A stretch of 64,000 bases of DNA from Bacillota bacterium (GCA_023411215.1 JAEYOY010000019.1:38781-102780); one strand, 5' to 3'. Numbered from the stretch's first letter, positions 1-9,306 are shown. The notes: a model not told the origin generated them from the sequence alone. Translations and numbers: made by a program.

Positions 1-89
1 ACAGATATAATGGTCTATAGAATTCGAAGTATATTACAGCTTCTTACAGATTATCGGTGGCATAAAAATGCGGCAGATAGGAGATTGAT

Positions 90-518
90 ATGAGCTTTAG
101 TGATTTTATGAAGAAAAATCTCAGGGATTATTTTATTATTGTTACCGGAATTAATATAGCAATGGCTATCCTGGGTTTAAACTTTGAAGCAAATAAAGCA
201 ATCGGTTATGAGGCATTTTTCTCACCCCTCATCATAGGTGCGATTGCAGTACTGCCCTCTGTTGTCATGTATTCCGCCAAGGAGCTCAGCTTTAAGCAGA
301 TGCTCCTTCGAAGAGGATTGCACCTGGCGGTACTGGAACTTACCTTAACCGGGTTTGGATATTTGGCAGGATTTTTTGCTAATATTACTATCTTGCTTCC
401 GTTTATGGTGACTGTCTTACTTGTCTATGTATTCACGATGGTATTTCGTTGGATTCTAGATAGCAGAACGGCAAAGGAAATCAATAAGGGCTTAAAGCGG
501 CTACAGGAGAATGAGTGA
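90..518 (+). CDS. DUF3021-type membrane protein
   Basis: A 142-residue protein with four hydrophobic segments (about residues 13-30, 43-62, 77-98, 103-122) and a short charged tail. Size and topology fit the DUF3021 family, which usually sits directly after a LytTR DNA-binding regulator and is thought to modulate it; the stretch before this gene is only 89 nt, so that partner would lie outside the window. The start is supported by AGGAG seven bases upstream of the ATG. The exact function is unknown. The family call rests on size, topology and sequence feel rather than a diagnostic motif. Confidence 0.6.
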   Translation: MSFSDFMKKNLRDYFIIVTGINIAMAILGLNFEANKAIGYEAFFSPLIIGAIAVLPSVVMYSAKELSFKQMLLRRGLHLAVLELTLTGFGYLAGFFANITILLPFMVTVLLVYVFTMVFRWILDSRTAKEINKGLKRLQENE

Positions 519-574
519 TACACATGAAATTATGATATAATATACCTTTTATAAATATAATATAAAGTATTAAA

Positions 575-658
575 AAGGAACTGTTTCAAAATGTATAGCG
601 GAAGGAAAGGACAGCATGCTGTTCTTTCCTTCCGCTATACGTTATGCAACAGCCCCTT
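575..658. terminator. long bidirectional terminator-like hairpin
   Basis: The core is a 24-bp inverted repeat (593-616 with 617-640) with one G-T pair. It is extended outward by a second, imperfect arm pair of the CTGTTTCA/GCAACAG type between AAGG and CCTT. It lies between the convergent DUF3021 and DUF2935 genes and can serve both. The outer arms resemble those at 23065-23113 and 43474-43563. Confidence 0.65.
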
Positions 659-716
659 GGTTTCATTTATACCATAACTTTTGAACCAGCCCTTTTTAGG
701 CGTTTCTGACAGCTTG

Positions 717-1637
717 TTAGTGTTCAAACATTCGAAGAAGCCGGAAGAAGTGATTTGCTTCACGTAGAGTATGATCTCCGAGCAGAGGGATAATAATTGA
801 TTTTATTTTACATTCAATTAGGCCCTGGGTTGCCTGACTCTTGAACTCCCGAATATCTCTCGTAGCAGCAAGGCTATTCTCGGTTACTCTTCGAATTGGA
901 ACCGCACGATCCATCGCTTCCTTGGATTCTTCCACTAAGTGGTCGAATTCATTGGCAAAGTTATTGGCGGTCTCAATTAATTCCTCCTCATCGGGATCGA
1001 GAAGACCACGGATGAACTTGGAGTGCTCTGCCATAATTCTGTTCCAGAAAAGCTCCTGATCAATAATTTCTCTCCGGATATCAATGGTCTCTCTGCTTTG
1101 GAGACGTTGAACCATCCTATGATAAAGCTTTGCTTCACGTGTAATATGATCCAGTAGCAGAGGATAATTAACGGTGAACATCTTGCAGGACAGAACATTT
1201 GCTAAGATATTGGATTGAAACTGGATGATCTTTGAGACTAAATCAAGGGCTCTTTCGTTAATATGAAATACTCTTTCCTCTAGTTTAGGGGTTATGGGTT
1301 GCGTTATTCCACCCATCAGCCCGGCTTCCGCACGTGTGATTTCTGTAGCAATATCGACTCCGGTATAGAAGGATGAGGCTGTCTCTGCACTCAGTGTGTA
1401 TTTTGTAATTACCTCCCCGGATCGGAGAACCTCAGGGTGTACGACACCGCTTGACAGAGCAACTACATCACTTAAGAGCTTATCGAATTCGATACGAAAT
1501 TGATCGGCTTGTTCTGTGTATTTGGAGTCTCTCGGTGTGAAGCCTACTTCTAGAAAGAAGGAATGCTCCTTCATTATTCTTCCGAAGAAGAGGTGTATCT
1601 CGAGTGAATGACTTACAAAATCTCTTGCAGATAACAT
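717..1637 (-). CDS. DUF2935 domain protein (two-repeat helical bundle)
   Basis: A 306-residue, all-helical soluble protein made of two related halves (about 8-140 and 155-295). Each half begins with an F-x-x-I-M-x-E-H-S block and ends with a L-L-x-D-H-x-x-R-E-A block, the hallmark of DUF2935, a ferritin/hemerythrin-like bundle of unknown function found in Bacillus and clostridia. The repeated Glu and His residues could bind metal, but that is inference. AAGGAA lies eight bases upstream of the ATG. It is monocistronic and converges on the DUF3021 gene, with a shared hairpin between them. Confidence 0.8.
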   Translation of the reverse strand: MLSARDFVSHSLEIHLFFGRIMKEHSFFLEVGFTPRDSKYTEQADQFRIEFDKLLSDVVALSSGVVHPEVLRSGEVITKYTLSAETASSFYTGVDIATEITRAEAGLMGGITQPITPKLEERVFHINERALDLVSKIIQFQSNILANVLSCKMFTVNYPLLLDHITREAKLYHRMVQRLQSRETIDIRREIIDQELFWNRIMAEHSKFIRGLLDPDEEELIETANNFANEFDHLVEESKEAMDRAVPIRRVTENSLAATRDIREFKSQATQGLIECKIKSIIIPLLGDHTLREANHFFRLLRMFEH

Positions 1638-1964
1638 AAAATAATTCCTTTCGTAAAATTGATAACTATATATTATCTTATGTTAAAAATGAGACTATGT
1701 TAAATAATGCCAAAAACAATTTCATAACTATCTATAATACCGCTGCTTGGGGTGTGTCACTACTTGTCTTGGTTGATTCTTTTCTTTACTCAAGCTATGT
1801 AGTATAATAATGAATAAGATGTGATAATGTGGAAACTATCTTATGAAGGAAGAATATGAAGCTTGAAAAAGAAGGCTGCACGATTCTTTAAGTTAAGCAT
1901 AATAAATGCTGCTGATATTTAATTCGAAAATATGACATAAATTAATTGATTTGGAGGAATGCAT
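1638..1964. other. intergenic region, no gene recognised
   Basis: AT-rich spacer between the divergent DUF2935 gene and the small CDS at 1965. A TATAAT at about 1802 with a weak -35 may be the promoter of the small CDS. I see no structured RNA here. Confidence 0.4.
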
Positions 1965-2201
1965 ATGATTAACCCAGCAAAATTATTTAAGATGAAAAGC
2001 TTGTGGGAGCGATTTGTAGAGAATCATCCCAAATTCCCGCAATTTATGAATGCAGTACAGAGTAATGGTATTAATGAAGGCTCTGTGATAGAGATTACGT
2101 TGACTACTCCCGATGGAAAGAATATTAGTACCAATGTCAGAATAACCGCTTCCGATAAAGAGATGTTTACCGAGCTTGCAGAGCTTACGAAGGGAATGTA
2201 G
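1965..2201 (+). CDS. small conserved-looking hypothetical protein
   Basis: Encodes 78 residues without signal peptide or membrane segment: an amphipathic N-terminal half (LWERFVENHPKFPQF) followed by a beta-rich part (VIEITLTTPDGKNI). I chose the ATG at 1965 rather than 1959 because GGAGG at 1953-1957 is seven bases from 1965 and only one from 1959. I do not recognise the family; the size and good ribosome-binding site argue it is real. Its stop codon lies inside a hairpin (2181-2215) that probably terminates it and the opposing DUF4097 operon. Confidence 0.6.
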   Translation: MINPAKLFKMKSLWERFVENHPKFPQFMNAVQSNGINEGSVIEITLTTPDGKNISTNVRITASDKEMFTELAELTKGM

Positions 2202-2215
2202 CCATTCGTAAGCTC
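2181..2215. terminator. hairpin overlapping a stop codon, bidirectional
   Basis: Perfect 11-bp arms GAGCTTACGAA and TTCGTAAGCTC enclose 13 nt that contain the stop codon of the small CDS. It lies between convergent genes only 24 bp apart. Confidence 0.55.
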
Positions 2216-2225
2216 CGTAGTCGGA

Positions 2226-3365
2226 TTAATCCTCAACCGTAATATTTCCACTGGAAGTTACAATCTTCATCTGGAAAGCAGGATCGGCTCCAACTGTCCC
2301 GCTTGCATGATCACCATCCTGTTTATAACTTAGGCTATCATCGAAAAAGGTATCGATATCCCCGCTGGAGGTCTTGGCTTCAAAGTCAAAGCTCAAACCG
2401 GAGGGTAGTCTCAACTCCACTTCACCACTAGAGGCGATTGCCTCGATATCTTCTCTGTTCTTTACTAATTCCTCTGTAAAGGATACTTTAATATTACCGG
2501 AGGTGGTTTCGAAGATACCCCCACTACCAAGATCAGAGATGACGATTTCACCGCTGGAAGAAGATGCTTTCAAATAACCACTGCATTCGGATAACTTGAT
2601 TTCTCCGGAGGTAGTCTCGACTTCCTTGGCGCCGATGGCTGCTTCAATCGTTATATTACCACTGGAAGCCGCGGCACTTAGTTCACCGGTATTGTTTATT
2701 ATTGTAATATTACCGGAGGTGCTGGAGATCTCAGTATTTCCGTTGCCACCTTTTATCTTAATGTTACCGCTGGAGGAGGAGAAGCTACGATTGCCTTCTG
2801 CCATATCAAACTCGATGTTACCACTGGAGGTTGCAGCACTGATCTGGGAAGCATAAACCTCATTAAAATGAATATCACCGCTGGAGCAAGTGGTTGCAAA
2901 ATCGGATAGGTTAAGTACAAGATCCGTTTCTATATTGCCGCTTGTGGTAGATGCGGATATGCTACCATGAAAATCTGACGGAAGATACACCTCGACATAG
3001 CCTCTATAATGGTTAAAGATCCAGTTCTGGCGTATTCTGTCTCCACCCCGCAAGCGAAGCGCGGAACCGCTTTGCTTGATCTGGGATAATTCATCATCAT
3101 TGGGAGTAATGTTCATATATTCCTTTAGAACCAGTTCTGAGGTATCGCTCTCATAGAAGATGATATCATCACTGGAATAGTCAAGGCTTAATACTTCAAT
3201 ACCATCCATACTTAAATTACGTGTACTAACTAAATTCATATCTGCGATCGAATAGGAGGAGGAGATGGATAATCCCCCGGAGTTGATCACTGATACCATA
3301 AGGATTACTAATCCAAGTGCAATCACACCGAAGACCGCAATCATAGTTATTACAAACCTTCTCAT
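2226..3365 (-). CDS. DUF4097 family beta-repeat protein, membrane-anchored
   Basis: A 379-residue protein with one N-terminal membrane segment (about 6-28), then an extracellular domain of roughly ten short beta repeats carrying the motif SSGNI/SSGEI/TSGNI every 17-22 residues. This is the DUF4097 putative-adhesin fold (beta-helix-like). Its start overlaps the stop of the HAAS gene by one base (TAATG), with AAGGAG eight bases ahead, so the two are translationally coupled. With the upstream PadR regulator this forms a common Firmicute envelope-response operon. The repeats are visible at DNA level too, so slippage could change copy number. The molecular role is unknown. Confidence 0.85.
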   Translation of the reverse strand: MRRFVITMIAVFGVIALGLVILMVSVINSGGLSISSSYSIADMNLVSTRNLSMDGIEVLSLDYSSDDIIFYESDTSELVLKEYMNITPNDDELSQIKQSGSALRLRGGDRIRQNWIFNHYRGYVEVYLPSDFHGSISASTTSGNIETDLVLNLSDFATTCSSGDIHFNEVYASQISAATSSGNIEFDMAEGNRSFSSSSGNIKIKGGNGNTEISSTSGNITIINNTGELSAAASSGNITIEAAIGAKEVETTSGEIKLSECSGYLKASSSSGEIVISDLGSGGIFETTSGNIKVSFTEELVKNREDIEAIASSGEVELRLPSGLSFDFEAKTSSGDIDTFFDDSLSYKQDGDHASGTVGADPAFQMKIVTSSGNITVED

Positions 3366-4039
3366 TATCTCATCTCCTTCAATCGGAATATAAGCTCAAC
3401 AATTGCTTGAACACAAGCGGCTGCTATGAAAATAACCCAGGTGACATACCAGGCAAAGGTTGCGAAGCTTGCTGCAAAATAGAGCAGTAAGGTAGCTGTC
3501 CATACAATACAGGTTACCGCGCCCTTCACGGATTTTACTTTCTTTGTCTCGCTTTTCCATTCCTTAAAATCTTCTACAATCGTATCTTCGGTTCTACGGT
3601 ATTTTGGATAAATATTAGCCGCATAAACCAGCATACAGGTTGGTATTATTGCAATAAATACCATAGTTGCCAGGCCAATCATGGCAAGATCAAGTCTTGA
3701 GTACATATCGAACATGGCGCAGACCAGAAAAATGAATACACTGAAGATGTATAATCCAACGGCTACGGTTCGTAGGATAGCGATTTTTTGGATTTTGGCC
3801 TCGAGCTCTGCTTTATCCTCTGCTTTTGGTTCCTCTAATCCCTGGAAGAGCTCATTGACATTACCAATGGAGCTAATAACATACTTAAAGGCATCGTCAG
3901 AAGAGACTCCGGTTGCCAGGAGGTCTTGATAACGTTCCTCGGAATTGACTAGTAACTCTTCCCTCAGTTCAAATGCCTTTCGTGTCTTAGGAGCTTCTTC
4001 GAAAAGCTTCTCAATGTGATTTCTCATTCTTTCATTCAT
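3365..4039 (-). CDS. HAAS-domain (permease prefix domain 1) membrane protein
   Basis: A 224-residue protein: an N-terminal soluble HAAS/DUF1700-like helical domain (about 1-70, NERMRNHIEKLFEEAPKT and ELREELLVNSEERYQDL) followed by four hydrophobic segments (about 90-110, 115-135, 170-190, 192-212). HAAS proteins occur almost always next to PadR regulators, and here the PadR gene ends 16 bp upstream. GGAGGGG precedes the ATG. Probably works with DUF4097 at the membrane; the mechanism is unknown. Confidence 0.8.
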   Translation of the reverse strand: MNERMRNHIEKLFEEAPKTRKAFELREELLVNSEERYQDLLATGVSSDDAFKYVISSIGNVNELFQGLEEPKAEDKAELEAKIQKIAILRTVAVGLYIFSVFIFLVCAMFDMYSRLDLAMIGLATMVFIAIIPTCMLVYAANIYPKYRRTEDTIVEDFKEWKSETKKVKSVKGAVTCIVWTATLLLYFAASFATFAWYVTWVIFIAAACVQAIVELIFRLKEMR

Positions 4040-4055
4040 TTAATGACCCCTCCAT

Positions 4056-4379
4056 CTACTTTAATAAACGATCAATTATGTTTTTTGCGTTTTCCCAGTC
4101 CTTTTTGTATTGCAGATAACCGTCACGTCCTTTGTCAGTGATTGCATAATATCTACGCCGTGCTCCGATATTCTCGTCCCCCCAGTAGGAGATAATAAGA
4201 CCGGCTTCCTCCAGACGCCGGAAGGCGGAATACAAGGTGGCTTCCTTTAACTCATATAAGTTATTGGTTTTCTCCATAATTTCTTTATTAATCTGATAAC
4301 CGTAGCTGTCTCCCTCAATCAGGTGTGCCAGAATAATTGGTTCGGTATGGCCACGTATCACGTCCGATGTAATCGACAT
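4056..4379 (-). CDS. PadR family transcriptional regulator
   Basis: A 107-residue protein with a winged helix of the PadR type: LAHLIEGDSYGYQINKEI, ATLYSAFRRLEEAGLI and RRRYYAITDKGRDGYL are the characteristic helix 2, recognition helix and wing. There is a short C-terminal helix for dimerisation. It is first gene of the PadR-HAAS-DUF4097 operon, with GGAGG before the ATG. The promoter just upstream contains an ATACCT-N9-AGGTAT inverted repeat, a candidate autoregulatory operator. Confidence 0.9.
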   Translation of the reverse strand: MSITSDVIRGHTEPIILAHLIEGDSYGYQINKEIMEKTNNLYELKEATLYSAFRRLEEAGLIISYWGDENIGARRRYYAITDKGRDGYLQYKKDWENAKNIIDRLLK

Positions 4380-4406
4380 GGTAAATTCCTCCTTTTCTTG
4401 AGTACT

Positions 4407-4440
4407 ATTATATTTGTAGATACCTCGCCTGTCAAGGTAT
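4407..4440 (-). promoter_or_regulatory. sigma-A promoter and candidate PadR operator
   Basis: Reading the minus strand: TTGACA (4435-4430), 17-bp spacer, TATAAT (4412-4407), the consensus for the housekeeping sigma factor, about 28 bp upstream of the PadR start codon. An inverted repeat ATACCT-N9-AGGTAT (4420-4440) overlaps the -35, a likely repressor site. Confidence 0.75.
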
Positions 4441-4536
4441 ATTTTTAAATAATATATATAATATCTAAAAACACATTGATTCGTATTACTATAAACGTAA
4501 CTTCTCTAAAGCCTTTCGTAGTGACGTAAGCAAAAA

Positions 4537-4624
4537 AGCACCGGAAATAAGTTGCTTTCTCTATAGGGCAAAGCCTTGAAGGACTGCTCTCTTGTAAGTT
4601 TGTGCAGAGGAAGACGCAGGTGCT
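4537..4624 (-). ncRNA. candidate structured RNA with closing stem and U-tract
   Basis: An 88-nt segment closed by AGCACC/GGTGCT, with internal complementary pairs TTGC/GCAA and CTGC/GCAG giving a multi-branch layout. On the minus strand the closing stem runs straight into six T residues, as in an intrinsic terminator, so that strand is favoured. On either strand I could not match it to a riboswitch consensus I know. An AT-rich perfect hairpin (4634-4662, 12-bp arms) and a partial copy of it lie next to it. Structure by eye only. Confidence 0.35.
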
Positions 4625-4730
4625 AACTTTTGAGAGTAAATTATGCTTTTCATAATTTACTCTATTATGCTTTTTATAATTTACTCTATTATAGGATTCA
4701 CAAATATAGATTAAAAATCAATTAAATTGG

Positions 4731-4759
4731 TTGTGTCTTCCATTTTATAATGCTATAAT
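4731..4759 (+). promoter_or_regulatory. promoter of the serine hydrolase gene
   Basis: TTGTGT, 17-bp spacer, TATAAT, ending 74 bp upstream of the start codon at 4834. Good agreement with the housekeeping consensus. Confidence 0.6.
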
Positions 4760-4833
4760 TCGTCTGACTCTTATGGAAGTATTGCTGGAAGCGATGATAA
4801 CTACCATAGGAAATAAATAATAGGAGGGTTATT

Positions 4834-6891
4834 ATGATTAGAAAATGGATGAGAAGTGGTATATCAATACTGTTAATAGCTGTTTTGATTGCTATACCGG
4901 CTAATCCGAAACAGGTTAGTGCTGCATCCACCTATGACGAGGTGGCGAAGCAGGCTCAGGCGACAGCAGATATTTTGACTGCTGTGTATGGTGCCACCAG
5001 TGTACAATATGCATTAATTGACGGAGATGAGATTGTTCTGTCAGGTCAATCCGGAACCTATGAGAAAGGTAGCAATACAGTATTGACGAAGGAGCATATG
5101 TATGGTATTGGCTCCATCAGTAAGATGTTCGTAACGGCTGCTGTGATGCAGCTGGCTGAGGAGGGAAAGATAAAGCTGAATACTCCCGTTGTAAAGTATC
5201 TGCCTAAATTTAAGATGGCAGATAACCGCTACAAGGATATTACGGTAAGAATGCTTCTAAATCACTCCTCCGGAATAATGGGAAGCTCCTTAAGTAATGC
5301 AGAGTTATTTGATGATAATGATACCTTTTGTATGGATAATTTACTTGATACCTTGAAGAACCAGAGATTAAAGGCCGATCCCGGTGCCTTCAGTGTCTAT
5401 TGCAATGATGGTTTCAGTCTGGCTCAGCTGTTGGTTGAGGAGGTAAGTGGGTTAAGCTTCAGTGAATATATGGCTCAGCATATTTCAAAACCGCTAAAGC
5501 TTACGAGGACAAAGACACCCCTTGATAAATTCAACCGCGACCAGTTGGCTAAGACCTATATGCTGGATCCAAACAAAGCTACTCCGATTGAGAATGTGAA
5601 TGCAATTGGCGCCGGAGGTATATATTCCACTGCAGAAGAGCTGTGCCGCTTTGCGGAAGGCTTCTTCTACAAAGGAGAGGACACCATCCTCACGGATGAC
5701 TCAGCCAGGGCGATGGCTCAGAGTGAATATAAGAATGGATTCTGGTATCCGGAATCGAATTCTTTGTTATCCTTCGGCCTTGGTTGGGATAGTGTTGACA
5801 CCTATCCCTACAATGAATATGGAATCAAAGCATTAGTGAAGGGTGGAGATACCTCGCTCTATCATGGAAGTCTAGTGGTATTACCGGAGCAGGGTATGGC
5901 GATGGCGGTGCTTTTTAGTGGAGGTAGTAGTATATATGGGCAGGCATTTGCTCAGAATGTACTTCTGAATGCTCTATTGGCAAAGGGAGCGATTGAGGAG
6001 ATTAAAGCAGATAAACCCTTTACTACTCCGGTAAAGGCTGAAATGCCCCAAAGCGAAAAGGATAATGAAGGATATTATGTACTGCTGGGCGGAGCAGTGA
6101 AGATAAAGATCAGTGATACAGGAATATTAGAGCTTTATAGCGGGGGAGTTACTCAGAAATTCATCTATACTGGAGAAGGTAAGTTCTATTCACAGGATGG
6201 TAGCACCTTTATCGATTTCATTAACCAGAATAATAATACTTATCTATACGCAGAAGGCTACGGCACTCTGCCATATCTGGGTCAGGTAGCAAACTCTGGA
6301 TATCAGGGGCAGAAAGTAGAAGCTAACCCGCTGTCTAAGAAAGTAAAGAATGCATGGGAAGTCAGAGAGGGTAAGCTTTATTTACAACTGAATGAAAAAT
6401 ATGATTCGGTGTTCTATCCGTTATCTGCAGGTATTACCAAAATTGAAACGACTCAGGGAGCGGAAGGATACTGCGCGAACGCAAAGATCATCGATGCGAA
6501 TCATGCACAGATGTTATATCAGATTCCTGGATTATATGGAAGAGATATGATGGATATTAGCTTCCATATGAAGTCAAAGGTTGAATATCTGGAGATAGCT
6601 GATTTGTTATACATCAGTGAAGATGGTGTAACAACCATGTCCGCGAAGAATTTCAAGGTTACGATTGGAAAGGCTGGTCACGCTCAGTGGTATAAGATTG
6701 GAACTAAGTCAGAGGGTAAGAAGCTGAAGCTGTCACTTCCGAAGAATTCTTCCGTAACGGTATATGACAAGAACCTAAAATGTACTTATTATTCACTTAC
6801 AGATGATAAAAAATCTCTAACCTTACCGGAGGGTGGTTTCATTGTATTTGCAGGCAAGACAGGTGCGAAATTCTCTGTAAGCTATCAGTAA
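4834..6891 (+). CDS. secreted serine hydrolase (class C beta-lactamase/PBP-like)
   Basis: A 685-residue protein. Residues 1-30 are a signal peptide with a likely signal peptidase I site after V-S-A. The catalytic domain (about 40-380) carries the three motifs of the beta-lactamase/DD-peptidase fold: S94-I-S-K97 (nucleophile and base), Y189-C-N191, and H344-G-S in the place of the usual H-x-G/K-T-G. The C-terminal 300 residues are beta-rich and of unknown role. It probably acts outside the membrane on D-Ala-containing peptides or another ester/amide; family assignment alone does not give the substrate, and beta-lactam resistance should not be assumed. Monocistronic, AGGAGGG before the ATG, hairpin downstream. 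Confidence 0.85.
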   Translation: MIRKWMRSGISILLIAVLIAIPANPKQVSAASTYDEVAKQAQATADILTAVYGATSVQYALIDGDEIVLSGQSGTYEKGSNTVLTKEHMYGIGSISKMFVTAAVMQLAEEGKIKLNTPVVKYLPKFKMADNRYKDITVRMLLNHSSGIMGSSLSNAELFDDNDTFCMDNLLDTLKNQRLKADPGAFSVYCNDGFSLAQLLVEEVSGLSFSEYMAQHISKPLKLTRTKTPLDKFNRDQLAKTYMLDPNKATPIENVNAIGAGGIYSTAEELCRFAEGFFYKGEDTILTDDSARAMAQSEYKNGFWYPESNSLLSFGLGWDSVDTYPYNEYGIKALVKGGDTSLYHGSLVVLPEQGMAMAVLFSGGSSIYGQAFAQNVLLNALLAKGAIEEIKADKPFTTPVKAEMPQSEKDNEGYYVLLGGAVKIKISDTGILELYSGGVTQKFIYTGEGKFYSQDGSTFIDFINQNNNTYLYAEGYGTLPYLGQVANSGYQGQKVEANPLSKKVKNAWEVREGKLYLQLNEKYDSVFYPLSAGITKIETTQGAEGYCANAKIIDANHAQMLYQIPGLYGRDMMDISFHMKSKVEYLEIADLLYISEDGVTTMSAKNFKVTIGKAGHAQWYKIGTKSEGKKLKLSLPKNSSVTVYDKNLKCTYYSLTDDKKSLTLPEGGFIVFAGKTGAKFSVSYQ

Positions 6892-6993
6892 ACCACCATA
6901 CTGATTTTACATGCCTGACCAAGACGAAAGTATGTACCGAAGATGACACTTCAAGGCTGATCGGATAATTTTTGAATATGTAATAATATATGA

Positions 6994-7056
6994 CTCTCCT
7001 AATCAAAGCAAATCCCATGAGTATCATTGATCTCATGAAGCTCTTGGTTAGGAGAG
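6994..7056 (+). terminator. nested hairpin after the serine hydrolase
   Basis: Outer arms CTCTCCTAATC and GGTTAGGAGAG with an inner CATGAG/CTCATG pair, about 100 bp after the stop codon. The T-run is poor, so termination is probable rather than certain. The rest of 6892-7324 shows nothing else I recognise. Confidence 0.45.
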
Positions 7057-7324
7057 CTTTATGTATGCTTGTAACCCACTGCTCATAGAGGCTTCTGGGG
7101 ATAACAAGGATTGTACAGGGAGTTACTGTGGATAACGTGTCTGATAAAGTTCTGCTCCAATACAATTTCCATACCTCCAAAGCAGGTTCCGATTATAGCA
7201 ATAATCGATAAGAAAATAATGTAAGATTTAATTGCTTTTTTATCCATTCATGCTATGATGAAGCTAATAAACTTGTTGAGTATGGGTTAACAAATTATTA
7301 ACTGATGGGTGAGGGGAGCAGAAT

Positions 7325-9292
7325 ATGAAGGTGATCAGGAAGATTTTACTCTTGTTTATACTAATAGGGGCATTAGTGCTAATTGGCTGTAAAGGCTCAA
7401 AGACAATCGAAGAAGATAAGGTGAATTCAGAGGAGATAACGGAGGAAAAAGATCAGTCTGCAGCTCTGGAAATACTCGGTGATTATGAGATTGCATTCTC
7501 GGAGACGGGATACCTTTACGGTGAGGATCTAGAGCTTAAAATCTATAGCAGCAAGCCATGTGAGATCTATTACACTATGGACGGAGCGGATCCGGACAAG
7601 GAAGCAGAAAAATATGAAAAATCAATACGTCTTGAGGCAACGGAAGCTTTTAAAGCGACTGCAGTGAAGGCTAAGGCTTATTTTGAGGACGGAACCGAAT
7701 CGGAAACCATCATACACACCTATTTTGTGGGTGAGAATATTGATAAGAGATATGATACTCTGGTTTTTTCCGTAACAACGGATCCGTATAACCTCTACGA
7801 CAACGAATATGGTATCTTTGTGGAGGGGAAGCTAAGGTCTGATTGGATTAAGGAAAATCCCAACGACACAATAGAGCCCAATGACCCTGCAAACTTCAAT
7901 ATGCGTGGGAGAGCCAGCGAACGAGAGGTATATCTTGAGGTGATAGAGCCGGACGGTACACCGGTACTTAGTCAGAAGGCCGGTATCCGAACCTATGGAG
8001 GGTGGTCCAGGGCAAGGAACCAAAAATCAATCAAGATGTATGCAAGAAAAGAATATGATGAAGAGAATAATAAATTCCGCTATGCCTTCTTCCCGGAGAG
8101 AACCGGTAAGGATGGAACGGTTCTCGATACCTTCAAGCAATTAGTACTCCGTAATTGTGGTAACGATAACGGCTTTGCCTTTATTCGTGACGAACTGTTC
8201 CAGACATTGGCAGCTCAGGCTGGTTATCAGGACTATGTGGCGGTCCGACCGGCGGCGATGTATGTGAATGGGAATTATCGAGGCTTCTTCTGGCTTCGTG
8301 AGGTATACTGCGATGAATATTTTGAGGATCATTACGGTGATCACCTGGGAAGCTTCGAGATATTAGAGGGTGGAGAGACTGTTAAGGAGATCGATGAAGA
8401 TGGTGAGAATGAAGCATTTGTAACCGATTATAGCCTGATGTATGATACATATTCTAAGATGGATTTGACCGTAGACGCAAACTATCGAAAATTATGTGAA
8501 CAGATGGATGTTGAAAATTATCTCACCTACTATGCCTTGCAGATTTATATTGGTAATGAGGATTGGCCTCACAATAATTACAAGACCTACCGTTATTATG
8601 CTGCTGAAGGAGAAGAATATCGCGAGGCACCTTTTGATGGAAAATGGCGCTATCTGTTGCACGATTTGGACTTTAGCACAGGTATTTATGGTACTGGCGC
8701 TTTGGTTGATAATATTGGAAATTTCATCGGACAAAACGGAGAAATCAGGTCGACCAGTCCTTTATTCGGTGGTTTGATGCAGCGTGAGGATTGCAGGGAG
8801 GTCTTTATCAAACAGACAGAGGACCTTATCAACGGTGCATTTGCACCAAAGAACCTGAATAAGATACTAGATGAGATGAATGAGATAAGATTGAATGAAT
8901 TGAAACATACCTATAATAAATATCTTTTGGATGATTGGGTGCAGCCGAATCAACTGGATTATCAACTTGGGATACTGAAAACCTACGCAAAGGAGAGAGC
9001 CTCCCATATCCTTACCAAGTACCAAAGCTATTTTGGTCTGGGTAAGATCTATGAGTTGAAGGCCTCCCCTGCAGAGGGTGGAACCATTAAGGTGAATTCC
9101 TTTGTTACGAACGAATTTTTTACAGGTAGCTATTATGAGGATTATGATACCGTCATAACGGCTACGCTTCCGGAAGGTACCACCTTTGATTATTGGCTGG
9201 TCAATGGGGAGAAGGTTCTGGATGAGAAATTGATCATCACACCTTCCAGAGTTAAGGATGGATTGGTCGAAATAAACTGTATGGTGAAGTAG
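7325..9292 (+). CDS. CotH-kinase domain lipoprotein
   Basis: A 655-residue exported lipoprotein: an N-terminal hydrophobic segment ends in lipobox L-I-G-C22. Residues about 55-135 form a chitobiase/FN3-like beta domain (YYTMDGADPD). Residues about 200-540 form a CotH spore-coat-like protein kinase domain: the block R-N-C-G-N-D-N, then F-I-R-D-E-L-F-Q, and the metal-site H-D-L-D-F-S. The C-terminus (about 575-655) looks like a small beta repeat (SPAEGGTIKV). Such CotH proteins in clostridia are often cell-surface or cellulosome-associated. GAGGGG precedes the ATG. Single gene convergent with nagA, only 14 bp apart. Confidence 0.85.
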   Translation: MKVIRKILLLFILIGALVLIGCKGSKTIEEDKVNSEEITEEKDQSAALEILGDYEIAFSETGYLYGEDLELKIYSSKPCEIYYTMDGADPDKEAEKYEKSIRLEATEAFKATAVKAKAYFEDGTESETIIHTYFVGENIDKRYDTLVFSVTTDPYNLYDNEYGIFVEGKLRSDWIKENPNDTIEPNDPANFNMRGRASEREVYLEVIEPDGTPVLSQKAGIRTYGGWSRARNQKSIKMYARKEYDEENNKFRYAFFPERTGKDGTVLDTFKQLVLRNCGNDNGFAFIRDELFQTLAAQAGYQDYVAVRPAAMYVNGNYRGFFWLREVYCDEYFEDHYGDHLGSFEILEGGETVKEIDEDGENEAFVTDYSLMYDTYSKMDLTVDANYRKLCEQMDVENYLTYYALQIYIGNEDWPHNNYKTYRYYAAEGEEYREAPFDGKWRYLLHDLDFSTGIYGTGALVDNIGNFIGQNGEIRSTSPLFGGLMQREDCREVFIKQTEDLINGAFAPKNLNKILDEMNEIRLNELKHTYNKYLLDDWVQPNQLDYQLGILKTYAKERASHILTKYQSYFGLGKIYELKASPAEGGTIKVNSFVTNEFFTGSYYEDYDTVITATLPEGTTFDYWLVNGEKVLDEKLIITPSRVKDGLVEINCMVK

Positions 9293-9306
9293 TAGACTAC
9301 AAATCA

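Noticed and set aside
1863..1922. Possible 19-codon basic peptide starting at TTG
   Set aside because: Only a fair ribosome-binding site and very short; cannot be told from chance.
4537..4624. c-di-GMP (GEMM-I or class II) riboswitch
   Set aside because: Lacks the conserved core blocks of both classes; retained only as an unassigned structured RNA candidate.
6839..7180. Minus-strand ORF of 113 residues
   Set aside because: Overlaps the end of the serine hydrolase gene and its terminator, no ribosome-binding site, no family resemblance.
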